Part shown: piece by piece, positions 1 to 5,463 of the stretch
Position numbering within the stretch: the first letter of the stretch is position 1
How the letters are laid out: each line of letters starts with the position of its first letter
Assembly: GCA_012799265.1 (NCBI GenBank)
Contig: JAAZLP010000485.1
Location: 1-9,381, forward strand
Direction of reading: 5' to 3'
Origin: Phyllobacteriaceae bacterium
GTDB taxonomy: Bacteria; Pseudomonadota; Alphaproteobacteria; Rhizobiales; Devosiaceae
Length of the DNA stretch: 9,381 bases
The notes under the pieces: generated by a model
What the model saw: the letters and a program-made list of their open reading frames with translations, nothing else
What the model was told of the DNA's origin: nothing
The model's database searches: none
Translations under genes and position numbers: made by a program

Positions 1-345
1 AACTTCGTGAATTTCACACCCTACGAGCCCGAGCGCGTACCGGTCGGCATCTACGCCGAAGCCGATATCGCGGTCACCGGTAACGTCGTCGAAAACTGCC
101 CCGGCATCGCCTATCTCCTGGGCTGGGGCCCCTATCTTCGCAATGTCGCCCTCTGCGGCAACGTCGCCGTCAAAAGCCGTATTGGCATCGGCGTCTCCAT
201 CGCCGAAGGCGCCGGCACCGCCGACATCTCCGCCAACCGTATCGACGCCTCCCAGCACCAGATCGCCGGCATGCGCTGGCACGACGTCGCCGAACCCGAC
301 CTCGCCGCCGTGCAGGAAAACTACCCGCAGATCACTATCCGCTAG
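1..345 (+). CDS. C-terminal part of a beta-helix-like repeat protein (TIGR03808-like), 5' end outside window
   Basis: The frame is open from the first base to a TAG at 343-345 and gives the last 114 residues of a longer protein. The sequence shows short repeated turns with the pattern I/V-x-V/I-x-G/A-N-x-V/I (for example IAVTGNVVENC, VALCGNVAVKS, ADISANRIDAS), typical of right-handed parallel beta-helix proteins. The repeats and the C-terminal GMRWHDV segment recall TIGR03808, a rhizobial family of twin-arginine-exported repeat proteins of unknown function; that assignment is from memory. The exported N-terminus lies outside the window and cannot be checked. No substrate or enzymatic role can be stated. 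No convincing hairpin terminator follows the stop codon; the next promoter begins about 33 bases downstream. Confidence 0.75.
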   Translation, partial: NFVNFTPYEPERVPVGIYAEADIAVTGNVVENCPGIAYLLGWGPYLRNVALCGNVAVKSRIGIGVSIAEGAGTADISANRIDASQHQIAGMRWHDVAEPDLAAVQENYPQITIR

Positions 346-377
346 GGCGGTGGCGAGCTCAGTGGCCAGGGCAACTG

Positions 378-406
378 TTGACGTTTCGAAGGGACCAGGC
401 CACAAT
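378..406 (+). promoter_or_regulatory. Predicted sigma-70-type promoter of the small-protein/HTH gene pair
   Basis: A -35-like TTGACG (378-383) is followed after exactly 17 bases by CACAAT (401-406), which matches four of six bases of the -10 consensus. Transcription would start near 413, about 20 bases before the ATG at 435, so the leader would be very short. No good Shine-Dalgarno sequence is visible before the ATG. The palindrome at 405-429 overlaps the -10 end and the expected start point, which suits repression. This is prediction from pattern only. Confidence 0.5.
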
Positions 407-429
407 CTCTACGCAATTTGCGTATAGAT
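405..429. promoter_or_regulatory. 25-bp near-perfect palindrome, likely operator
   Basis: The left arm ATCTCTACGCAA (405-416) and right arm TTGCGTATAGAT (418-429) are reverse complements at 11 of 12 positions around a single central T (417). The inner 15 bases (410-424) are a perfect palindrome with 7-base arms. It overlaps the predicted -10 box and ends five bases before the ATG at 435. Position and symmetry fit an operator for a dimeric helix-turn-helix repressor; the obvious candidate is the HTH protein encoded by the second gene of the same unit. The symmetry is seen directly; the binding protein is inferred. Confidence 0.6.
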
Positions 430-434
430 AAGCC

Positions 435-788
435 ATGACGCCCGATGACATTCGAATTGTTGTCGACTTGGACGGCTCCGAAGATCCCATTCTTCTGGTC
501 GAGGTTTTCACCCCGCACGGAAGCCTGCAATTGCTGGGAAAATTTGAGGTCGGAGATCGGCAACTCATTATCCGGGAAGCACATCTGGGCGGTGACGTGT
601 CCCTAAAGTGGGGCTGGCCCGTGTTGCGCAGCCTGGGTCGAACTATTGCGGAGAAGTTGGATGTCGACGCCATCGAAGTTCATGGAGCGGTTCGGTCAAC
701 AGGTGCAAGCCCGGGACGTCGACCGGGTGCCCTCCGGTTCCCCCGTCCGGCTCAGCCTCACCCAGGAAGCGACAGCAAACATCCCTGA
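435..788 (+). CDS. Small protein of unknown function, first gene of an HTH-regulated pair
   Basis: This 117-residue protein starts at the ATG just downstream of the promoter and palindrome. I do not recognise a named family. The N-terminal two-thirds looks like alternating beta strands (IRIVVDLDG, PILLVEVFTP, LQLLGKFEV, RQLIIREAHL), followed by a helix around residues 66-79 and a strand IEVHGAV. A motif RSTGASPGR (about residues 88-96) resembles a conserved TGA-x-PG-R ending I recall from small uncharacterised proteobacterial proteins. No signal peptide or membrane segment is seen. The last ~40 residues overlap the next gene out of frame and are rich in Pro, Arg and Ser, so the extreme C-terminus is less certain. 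The operator upstream and an antitoxin-type HTH gene downstream suggest a toxin or partner protein, which is inference. Confidence 0.6.
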   Translation: MTPDDIRIVVDLDGSEDPILLVEVFTPHGSLQLLGKFEVGDRQLIIREAHLGGDVSLKWGWPVLRSLGRTIAEKLDVDAIEVHGAVRSTGASPGRRPGALRFPRPAQPHPGSDSKHP

Positions 789-1173
789 GGCTGCGCGACT
801 CCTGGCGCAACGTCACGTAACCCTGAGAAGCGCCCACGCAGCGCTGACGGATATGACTGATAGGGGTAGAGGCTATGTCCTCGCCCCTGCGGTTGACGAC
901 TTGGCGAGGCTTCAGGATGAGTTGCGTGCCGTTGGTGTCGTCGCCAAGGTGCACGCGCCAACCAAGATCAGCGCGCGTCAGGTGCGGGAAAGAACAGGCC
1001 TCTCACAGGAGGCCTTCGCCCTTCGCTACGGTCTCGACGTTTCGACCCTTCGCAACTGGGAGCAAGACCGCTCGGAGCCGGATGCGGCGGCAACTACACT
1101 GCTCTGGACCATTGCCCGCAATCCGAAGGCGGTCGAGAAATCCCTCGAAATGGAACAGGCTGACCTAGTCTAG
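661..1173 (+). CDS. HigA-type helix-turn-helix regulator with a bL12-like N-terminal region
   Basis: The protein has 170 residues from the ATG at 661, chosen because GGAG (650-653) lies seven bases upstream; later starts at 682 (ATG), 703 or 727 (GTG) are possible. The C-terminal ~60 residues form an Xre/HigA helix-turn-helix: ISARQVRERTGLSQEAFALR, then a recognition-helix region DVSTLRNWEQDRSEPDAAA, then LLWTIARNPKAV. This layout (RxxTGLSQExFAxxxGVSxxTLRxWEQGxRxP) is typical of HigA/NadS-type antitoxins. Residues ~30-100 show a beta-alpha-alpha-beta-alpha-beta pattern (VRLSLTQE ... GYVLAP ... LQDELRAVGVVAKV) like the C-terminal domain of ribosomal protein bL12. The gene overlaps the upstream gene by up to 128 bases, implying coupled translation, and probably represses its own promoter through the palindrome at 405-429. 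The HTH call is firm; the bL12-like fold and autoregulation are inferred. Confidence 0.8.
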   Translation: MSTPSKFMERFGQQVQARDVDRVPSGSPVRLSLTQEATANIPEAARLLAQRHVTLRSAHAALTDMTDRGRGYVLAPAVDDLARLQDELRAVGVVAKVHAPTKISARQVRERTGLSQEAFALRYGLDVSTLRNWEQDRSEPDAAATTLLWTIARNPKAVEKSLEMEQADLV

Positions 1174-2075
1174 CCCTGCGCCAGCAACGCTTCCACTTCA
1201 TTGCGCTTCGGCGCGCCGAGGCGGCCGCCGAAGACGGTGCATTTGATGGCCGCGGCAGCGCTGGCAAAGCGCACCGCTTCAGCGACCGACCTTCCTTCGG
1301 CAATCATCAGCGTGAACGCGCCATGGAAGACATCGCCTGCGGCCAGCGTGTCGACGGCCACGACCTTGGGCGGCAGCAGATGGTGCAACTCGCCGTCTTC
1401 GATCCAGTAGCAGCCCTTGTCGCCATCGGTGACGGCGCAAAGGCCTGAAAAGCGGCGGCTCATCTCGCGCACGGCCTTGGCGCAATCTTCTTCGCCCGTC
1501 AGTGCCTGCGCGGCGGGTGCGGAAAAGACATTGTGGGTTGCAAGACCCGCCAGCGTCGTCAGCGCCTCGATCGGCCCGACATCGCCGTCGAGCACGGCAA
1601 CCTTGCCCGCGTCACGCGCCAGCGTCAGCGCCTTTTCGGCGCCCTCGACCCAGCGCACATCGACCTGCGTGGCGTCCGCCGAGCGGATGAGTTCGTCATC
1701 GAGCCAGCTCGGGTCACTGCCGAGACCCTTGTCATAATAGGGAACGATCAGCCGCTCGCCTTCGGCATCGACAATGACCGCGCTCACAGGCGTTGCTACG
1801 CCCTTCGCCCGCCACACATGGCGGCAGTCCACGCCTTCGGCCTCGACCTCGGCAATGAAGCGGTCACCCATGGAATCGTCACCAATTCGGGTGATGAGGC
1901 TGGCGCTGGCGCCGAGCCGCGCCGCCGCGGTGGCCGCGCTGGTGGCCATGCCGTGGGCAGCCTGAACCAGGGAATTGGGCAGCACCTTTCCCGGGCGCGC
2001 GGGCAGCCGCTCGACCGAGAAAATCATGTCCATCGTGGCTGCACCAAGAAATACGAGATGCGGGCAAGGTGCCAT
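1170..2075 (-). CDS. PfkB-family sugar kinase, sulfofructose kinase (YihV)-like
   Basis: A cytoplasmic ribokinase/PfkB-fold kinase of 301 residues, expected to phosphorylate a sugar or sugar derivative with ATP. Segments closely follow my recollection of E. coli YihV: FLGAATMDMIFSVERLP near the N-terminus, GVDCRHV, DVRWVEGAEKALTLARDAG, VLDGDVGP and KCTVFGGRLGAP near the C-terminus. Lys30 (PGK) and Arg141 (DVRW) match residues I recall as sulfonate ligands in YihV, but the matching Asn is Pro112. The catalytic signature reads DTLAAGDVFHGAF with base Asp248, so the usual GAGD is AAGD. The start at 2075 gives the family length (YihV is 298); an ATG at 2099 adds eight residues, and neither has a clear Shine-Dalgarno. 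The stop shares CTAG with the convergent HTH gene. No other sulfoglycolysis gene is visible, so the substrate is open. Confidence 0.85.
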   Translation of the reverse strand: MAPCPHLVFLGAATMDMIFSVERLPARPGKVLPNSLVQAAHGMATSAATAAARLGASASLITRIGDDSMGDRFIAEVEAEGVDCRHVWRAKGVATPVSAVIVDAEGERLIVPYYDKGLGSDPSWLDDELIRSADATQVDVRWVEGAEKALTLARDAGKVAVLDGDVGPIEALTTLAGLATHNVFSAPAAQALTGEEDCAKAVREMSRRFSGLCAVTDGDKGCYWIEDGELHHLLPPKVVAVDTLAAGDVFHGAFTLMIAEGRSVAEAVRFASAAAAIKCTVFGGRLGAPKRNEVEALLAQG

Positions 2076-2177
2076 GGCAAGCGGGCCGATCAGCAGCATC
2101 GGCCAGCGGCCGGTGGTTTAACAACGAGAACCCCGGCCATACCGTCCCCGGCCGAGGTCAACAAGCCATATCAAGGG

Positions 2178-2188
2178 CGAACGGTTCG
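2178..2188. promoter_or_regulatory. Short perfect palindrome in the asparaginase-kinase gap
   Basis: CGAAC and GTTCG flank a single G, a perfect 11-base palindrome in the 2076-2210 gap, about 105 bases upstream of the kinase start. Half-sites of this kind occur in LacI-family operators, but those usually have an even centre. No convincing promoter could be placed beside it. The rest of the gap shows no other clear signal: no strong terminator after the asparaginase stop and no ORF of note. Confidence 0.25.
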
Positions 2189-2210
2189 GTATCCAGCCTT
2201 TGAGGCAGCG

Positions 2211-3215
2211 TTAAATGGCCTCAGTCGCCCGCAGTTCGCCGACCACCGCGCCACGCACGCTTTTGATCGGCAGGCTGATGAACTTCTCGAGGAGAGCCCG
2301 CTGGGCCGCGTCCGGCTCGGCATATTTCATCAACAGGGCTGCCGCCATCGCATGGCTCGCTTCCATCTTGCCATCATCGCACTTGATGGCGTAGCCCCAG
2401 CCCTTGTCGCGGATGGCGCCACATTGCACGCCCTCGGCCCCGCCCTTCTGCATGACGCGGCCCTGGAAGGCCTCCATAACCAGCGTGTCGAAATGCCCGG
2501 TGCCGGCGACAAGATGGGGATGGCTGGTGGCCGCATCGAACAGCGCCTTGGCGCCTGCCACATGGCCTTCGTCGAGCCCCTTGCCGGTCGCCATGCGGGC
2601 AAAACCGCGCGCCCAGGCGCGCAGCGGCGCGGCAAAGGTCGGGATCGAACACCCGTCGGTGCCGCAGAAATCTTCGGTCAGATCTTCGCCAATGGCAAAT
2701 TCGACCGCCGCCCGCACCGCCTTCTGCACTTCATGTTCACGCGCAACGTAACCTTCGGTCGGCACGCCCATGGCCAGCGCCACACTCAGCATGCCCGAAT
2801 GCTTGCCCGAGCAATTATTGTGCAGCGCGCTGGGCGCAGCCCCTGCCACCCGCAGCGCGTCGCGCGCCTTGCCATTGGTGGGCATATGCGCACCGCATTC
2901 GAGATCATCGACCGACAGGCCCATCCGCTCCAGAAAATGGGCGACATTGCTCACATGGTCATCTTCGCCGTGATGCGAGGCACAGGCCAGCGCCAGCTCC
3001 TCCGGGCGATGGTTGAATTTCTCGATCGCATGCCGGTCAAAGATGGCCAGCGCCTGCATGGACTTGATGGCGGAGCGCGGAAACACCCGGCGCTCGACGT
3101 CACCGCCAGAAGCGATCACCTGCCCTTTTGCATCAACAATGATGAAAGCGCCACGATGGCGATTCTCGACCCAGTTGCCCCGAACGGCTTCAGCGAGAAT
3201 GGGATTTGCATCCAT
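2211..3215 (-). CDS. L-asparaginase, Rhizobium etli AnsA-like (asparaginase II family)
   Basis: A 334-residue cytoplasmic enzyme predicted to hydrolyse L-asparagine to aspartate and ammonia. It belongs to the family unrelated to E. coli asparaginases that includes the R. etli inducible enzyme. The numbering coincides with the active-site residues I recall for that enzyme: Ser48 and Lys51 (the SxxK pair in RSAIKSM), Cys135 and Lys138 (NNCSGKHSG), Asp187 and Cys189 (GTDGCSIP); Cys135, Lys138 and Cys189 form the metal site there. All are present, so the enzyme should be active. There is no signal peptide. The start has GGAG (3225-3228) nine bases upstream, and that Shine-Dalgarno is partly inside a hairpin (3226-3265). 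The gene lies between the SH3b gene and the kinase on the same strand, with gaps of about 118 and 135 bases. Confidence 0.93.
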   Translation of the reverse strand: MDANPILAEAVRGNWVENRHRGAFIIVDAKGQVIASGGDVERRVFPRSAIKSMQALAIFDRHAIEKFNHRPEELALACASHHGEDDHVSNVAHFLERMGLSVDDLECGAHMPTNGKARDALRVAGAAPSALHNNCSGKHSGMLSVALAMGVPTEGYVAREHEVQKAVRAAVEFAIGEDLTEDFCGTDGCSIPTFAAPLRAWARGFARMATGKGLDEGHVAGAKALFDAATSHPHLVAGTGHFDTLVMEAFQGRVMQKGGAEGVQCGAIRDKGWGYAIKCDDGKMEASHAMAAALLMKYAEPDAAQRALLEKFISLPIKSVRGAVVGELRATEAI

Positions 3216-3218
3216 GAC

Positions 3219-3265
3219 AAAAAACTCCGGTCCTGCGGTTCACCACGAACAGCCACAGGACCGGA
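3219..3265 (-). terminator. Hairpin with U-tract: terminator of the SH3b gene or attenuator of the asparaginase gene
   Basis: Perfect 10-base arms TCCGGTCCTG (3226-3235) and CAGGACCGGA (3256-3265) enclose a 20-base loop that can form a further GTTC/GAAC stem (3238-3241 with 3247-3250). On the minus strand the stem is followed after one G by six U residues (3224-3219), the form of an intrinsic terminator. It lies about 70 bases after the SH3b stop and its U-tract is three bases from the asparaginase ATG. The 3' arm contains GGA of the asparaginase Shine-Dalgarno GGAG. It could therefore end SH3b transcripts, attenuate asparaginase transcription, or hide the ribosome site. Confidence 0.6.
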
Positions 3266-3333
3266 AAGTCAACATGCATGGGATAGGAGGTACGCGCGGC
3301 AGGCTACTGAAGAACGCAAACGTGCTGGATCGA

Positions 3334-3663
3334 CTAGCGCTGTACCGGGGTCAGAAAACGGGAATTGACCCAGCCCTTGGTGCGGTTGCGTTCAACCAGG
3401 CACCAGTCCGAGCTGTTCTGAACCTGAATGCACCGCTCGACCCAGACATGGGTATTGGGCTGGAACGCACCGACCTTCTGCGAGTAGCTCGCCGGCCATT
3501 TGCGGACATTGAGCTGATCCCAGCGGGCGACACCCGACACCTTGGCCAGGGTCTCGACCTGGTAGCCGGCAGCCATGGCGGGCTGCACCGCGAAAGCAGC
3601 GGCGGCGGTGACAACGAGGCCGCAGAGCGCGGCGACGAAAACTTTTTCCTGGGCCTTGTTCAT
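3334..3663 (-). CDS. Secreted SH3b-domain protein
   Basis: A 109-residue protein with a clear Sec signal peptide: MNKAQEK, a hydrophobic stretch VFVAALCGLVVTAAAAFAV, then a likely cleavage site after PAMA (about residue 31). The mature part is a single bacterial SH3 (SH3b) domain, recognisable by GVARWDQLNVRKWPASYSQK near its start and GWVNSRFLTPV at its end. Two cysteines (ERC and DWC) could form a disulfide in the periplasm. SH3b domains often bind cell-wall peptides, so a periplasmic wall-associated role is plausible, but no enzyme domain is attached. The start at 3663 is preferred over the ATG at 3684 because GGGAG (3671-3675) lies seven bases upstream and the signal peptide then begins normally. 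It is divergent from the DUF3422 gene. Confidence 0.88.
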   Translation of the reverse strand: MNKAQEKVFVAALCGLVVTAAAAFAVQPAMAAGYQVETLAKVSGVARWDQLNVRKWPASYSQKVGAFQPNTHVWVERCIQVQNSSDWCLVERNRTKGWVNSRFLTPVQR

Positions 3664-3717
3664 GGTCGGTCTCCCGAGGGGCAATCTGATGTTGCGCCCA
3701 ACCTAATCACGCGGCCT

Positions 3718-3743
3718 TGAACCCACCCTGATAGGCGGGTTCA
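3718..3743. repeat. Inverted repeat in the divergent SH3b/DUF3422 promoter region
   Basis: TGAACCCACC (3718-3727) and GGCGGGTTCA (3734-3743) pair at nine of ten positions around a six-base loop CTGATA. It lies 55-80 bases upstream of the SH3b start and about 125 bases upstream of the DUF3422 start. No T-run follows on either strand, so an operator or leader hairpin is more likely than a terminator. A -10-like CATAAT at 3753-3758 on the plus strand is next to it, but no matching -35 is present. Confidence 0.4.
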
Positions 3744-3867
3744 GATTCCGTTCATAATTGGTCCAAAACCGAAGGATGCGCGCGCAAACGTCTCATTGTC
3801 AGCGCCCCGACATGAGCGTCCTATGGCACCCCTGTTTAAGGCAAGACCATCTGCCCCGGAGGAAAAC

Positions 3868-5130
3868 ATGGCCGCGTTCATACCACCCGACCACCCAGAT
3901 CGCAGCGCCATCATGGACGAGGTCCATGCCCGTCCGGTCGAGATCATCCCCGAAACCTGCCGCGTTCGCCGCCTCGTCGTGGTCATGCCGTCCGAACCTG
4001 GCGCTATGCAGCAAGCCTTTGAACGCTTTGCACAATTCCGTGCAACGATGGGCGCTGAAACGCTGCAGTCGAGCAGCCGCCAATATAGTTTCGAGACGCC
4101 TACGCGCGCGGTGACTTGGGAATTCCATACCGAATTCATCACCATCACCTGGCGCGCCGCATCGGACGACAGCGAGAACTGGCCCGATGATATCGGCCTC
4201 GAAGCGATCGGCGATGGCCAGCTCATCGGCGCCGCCCGCGTCGACGTCATCGAAGAAACTGTCATACCCGACAGGCTCTTAGGTAGTTTCAACCTCGCCA
4301 GCCTCTGCCTCGCAGACGTTGAAAGCGGCAAGGCACAGGTGGCAACCGACTTCATCCCCGACGCCGCTCGCTTCACCCGCCTCGAATTCGCCGCCGGAGG
4401 TCTAACCACCCTTCGCCGCTCGATAATTTTGCGTCGCCTGCTGGAAGTCGAGACCTATCGCTGCATGGCCCTGCTCGGCCTCCCCCTGGCCCGCGCCGCC
4501 TCGCATGATGTGCGCGACATGGAAACCAAGCTGGCGCAGGTCATCGATCGCATGTCCGACGTCACAAACCCTTCCAATGCAAAGGAAAATCTCGACGAGC
4601 TGCACCAACTCTCGGTTCGCTCGGGACAGATGTCGGAACGTCTGGGCTATCGCTTCGCCGCCGGTCGTGCCTATGGCAACGTGCTGCGCGCCCGCCTCGA
4701 AGGGTTGCGCGAAAGCGGCACCAGCCGCGGTTCGACCCTGACGCACTATATCAGCAATCGAGTTGATCCGGGCCTCGCCACCTGCGAAGCAATCGAAAAG
4801 CGGCTGCGGGTTCTGGCCAGCAAGATCGAGCGCGCCATTGGCCTGCTCAATGTCCGCATCGGCGTCGACATGCAGGTGCAAAACGCTGCCCTGCTTGACA
4901 ATATTGCCAAGACCGCGCGCAGCCAGTTCCTGCTCCAGCGCACGGTTGAAGGCCTCTCGACCATCGCGATCAGCTATTATCTTCTCGGCATTATCAGCTA
5001 TCTGATGGCCGGACCGCTGTCGCAGCTGCATTGGGACAAGACCATGGCGTTGTCGATTTCGGCGCCCTTCGTGGTGCTCATCGTCTGGTTCATGGTGCGC
5101 CAGGTCCGAAAGTCACACGACGCGCATTGA
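3868..5130 (+). CDS. DUF3422 family membrane-anchored protein
   Basis: A 420-residue protein of the DUF3422 family, whose function is unknown to me. The family hallmark near the N-terminus is present: HPDRSAIMDEVHARPVE, residues 9-25, with EVHARP at 18-23. The middle is a large soluble, largely helical region containing ITWRAASDD and the segment LHQLSVRSGQMSERLGYRF. Two hydrophobic segments lie at about residues 362-380 (GLSTIAISYYLLGIISYLM) and 393-409 (MALSISAPFVVLIVWFM), separated by a short loop, with a basic tail (VRQVRKSH). It is thus probably anchored in the inner membrane by a C-terminal hairpin. The start at 3868 is chosen because GGAGG (3858-3862) lies five bases upstream; an ATG at 3796 has no such site. 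Its TGA abuts the stop codon of rhaU. Confidence 0.88.
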   Translation: MAAFIPPDHPDRSAIMDEVHARPVEIIPETCRVRRLVVVMPSEPGAMQQAFERFAQFRATMGAETLQSSSRQYSFETPTRAVTWEFHTEFITITWRAASDDSENWPDDIGLEAIGDGQLIGAARVDVIEETVIPDRLLGSFNLASLCLADVESGKAQVATDFIPDAARFTRLEFAAGGLTTLRRSIILRRLLEVETYRCMALLGLPLARAASHDVRDMETKLAQVIDRMSDVTNPSNAKENLDELHQLSVRSGQMSERLGYRFAAGRAYGNVLRARLEGLRESGTSRGSTLTHYISNRVDPGLATCEAIEKRLRVLASKIERAIGLLNVRIGVDMQVQNAALLDNIAKTARSQFLLQRTVEGLSTIAISYYLLGIISYLMAGPLSQLHWDKTMALSISAPFVVLIVWFMVRQVRKSHDAH

Positions 5131-5463
5131 TCACTTCATCCAGAAGACGGGAACGAGATCTGTCGAGATCGGCTCGTTCCTGTCGTTGGTGGTCATGCTA
5201 TCGGCCATATGTGCCCACCAGCGCTGCATTATTTCCGCCTGCGGCAGCGCGTCCATTTTGTGATCCACCCGCCGCCACAAAACGCCGAAAAGCGTGTTGG
5301 TCTCTTCGTCGAGATGAATGGAATAATCCTTCACCCCTGCCTCGTGCAGCAGGTCGACGAGCTCGGGGAAGATCTCGTCATGGCGCTTTTTATATTCGGC
5401 TGCCATGCCCGGATTGAGATGCATCTTGAAGGCGTGCTTCTCGTAACCCGCGTCCCTGATCAT
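5131..5463 (-). CDS. rhaU: L-rhamnose mutarotase (RhaU/RhaM)
   Basis: A 110-residue enzyme that interconverts the beta and alpha anomers of L-rhamnose in the cytoplasm, supplying the form used in catabolism. It aligns along its length with E. coli RhaM (104 residues): HAFKMHLNPGMAAEYKKRHD at the N-terminus, PELVDLL, YSIHLDEETNTLFGV, QRWWAHMADSM and a C-terminal VFWMK. His28 matches the catalytic His22 of E. coli RhaM, and the paired Trp of QRWW is kept. The start at 5463 forms an ATGA overlap with the rhaQ stop and has GGGAG upstream; an in-frame ATG at 5490 would add nine unlikely residues. rhaU is the last gene of this operon here and its stop touches the DUF3422 stop. In R. leguminosarum rhaU has the same place and is followed by rhaK, which is missing here. 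Confidence 0.95.
   Translation of the reverse strand: MIRDAGYEKHAFKMHLNPGMAAEYKKRHDEIFPELVDLLHEAGVKDYSIHLDEETNTLFGVLWRRVDHKMDALPQAEIMQRWWAHMADSMTTNDRNEPISTDLVPVFWMK

Noticed and set aside
346..434. Terminator for the beta-helix-like gene
   Set aside because: I looked for a GC-rich hairpin with a T-run after the stop at 345 and found none; the palindrome at 405-429 lacks a T-run and overlaps a promoter, so it reads better as an operator.
1533..3368. 611-codon open frame on the plus strand
   Set aside because: It runs antisense through the kinase, the asparaginase and their gap. Its protein has no domain pattern and is rich in Arg, Ala and His as expected for a GC-rich shadow frame; the opposite strand has clear enzyme families.
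3796..3867. Upstream start of the DUF3422 gene at 3796
   Set aside because: No Shine-Dalgarno precedes it, whereas GGAGG lies five bases before the ATG at 3868 and the family motif follows directly.
3741..4409. 222-codon open frame on the minus strand
   Set aside because: It is antisense to the DUF3422 gene, has low-complexity Ser/Arg/Met composition and no recognisable motif; the DUF3422 frame has a strong Shine-Dalgarno and a conserved family motif.
4402..5031. 209-codon open frame on the minus strand within the DUF3422 gene
   Set aside because: It is a shadow of the conserved plus-strand frame, without family resemblance or ribosome site.
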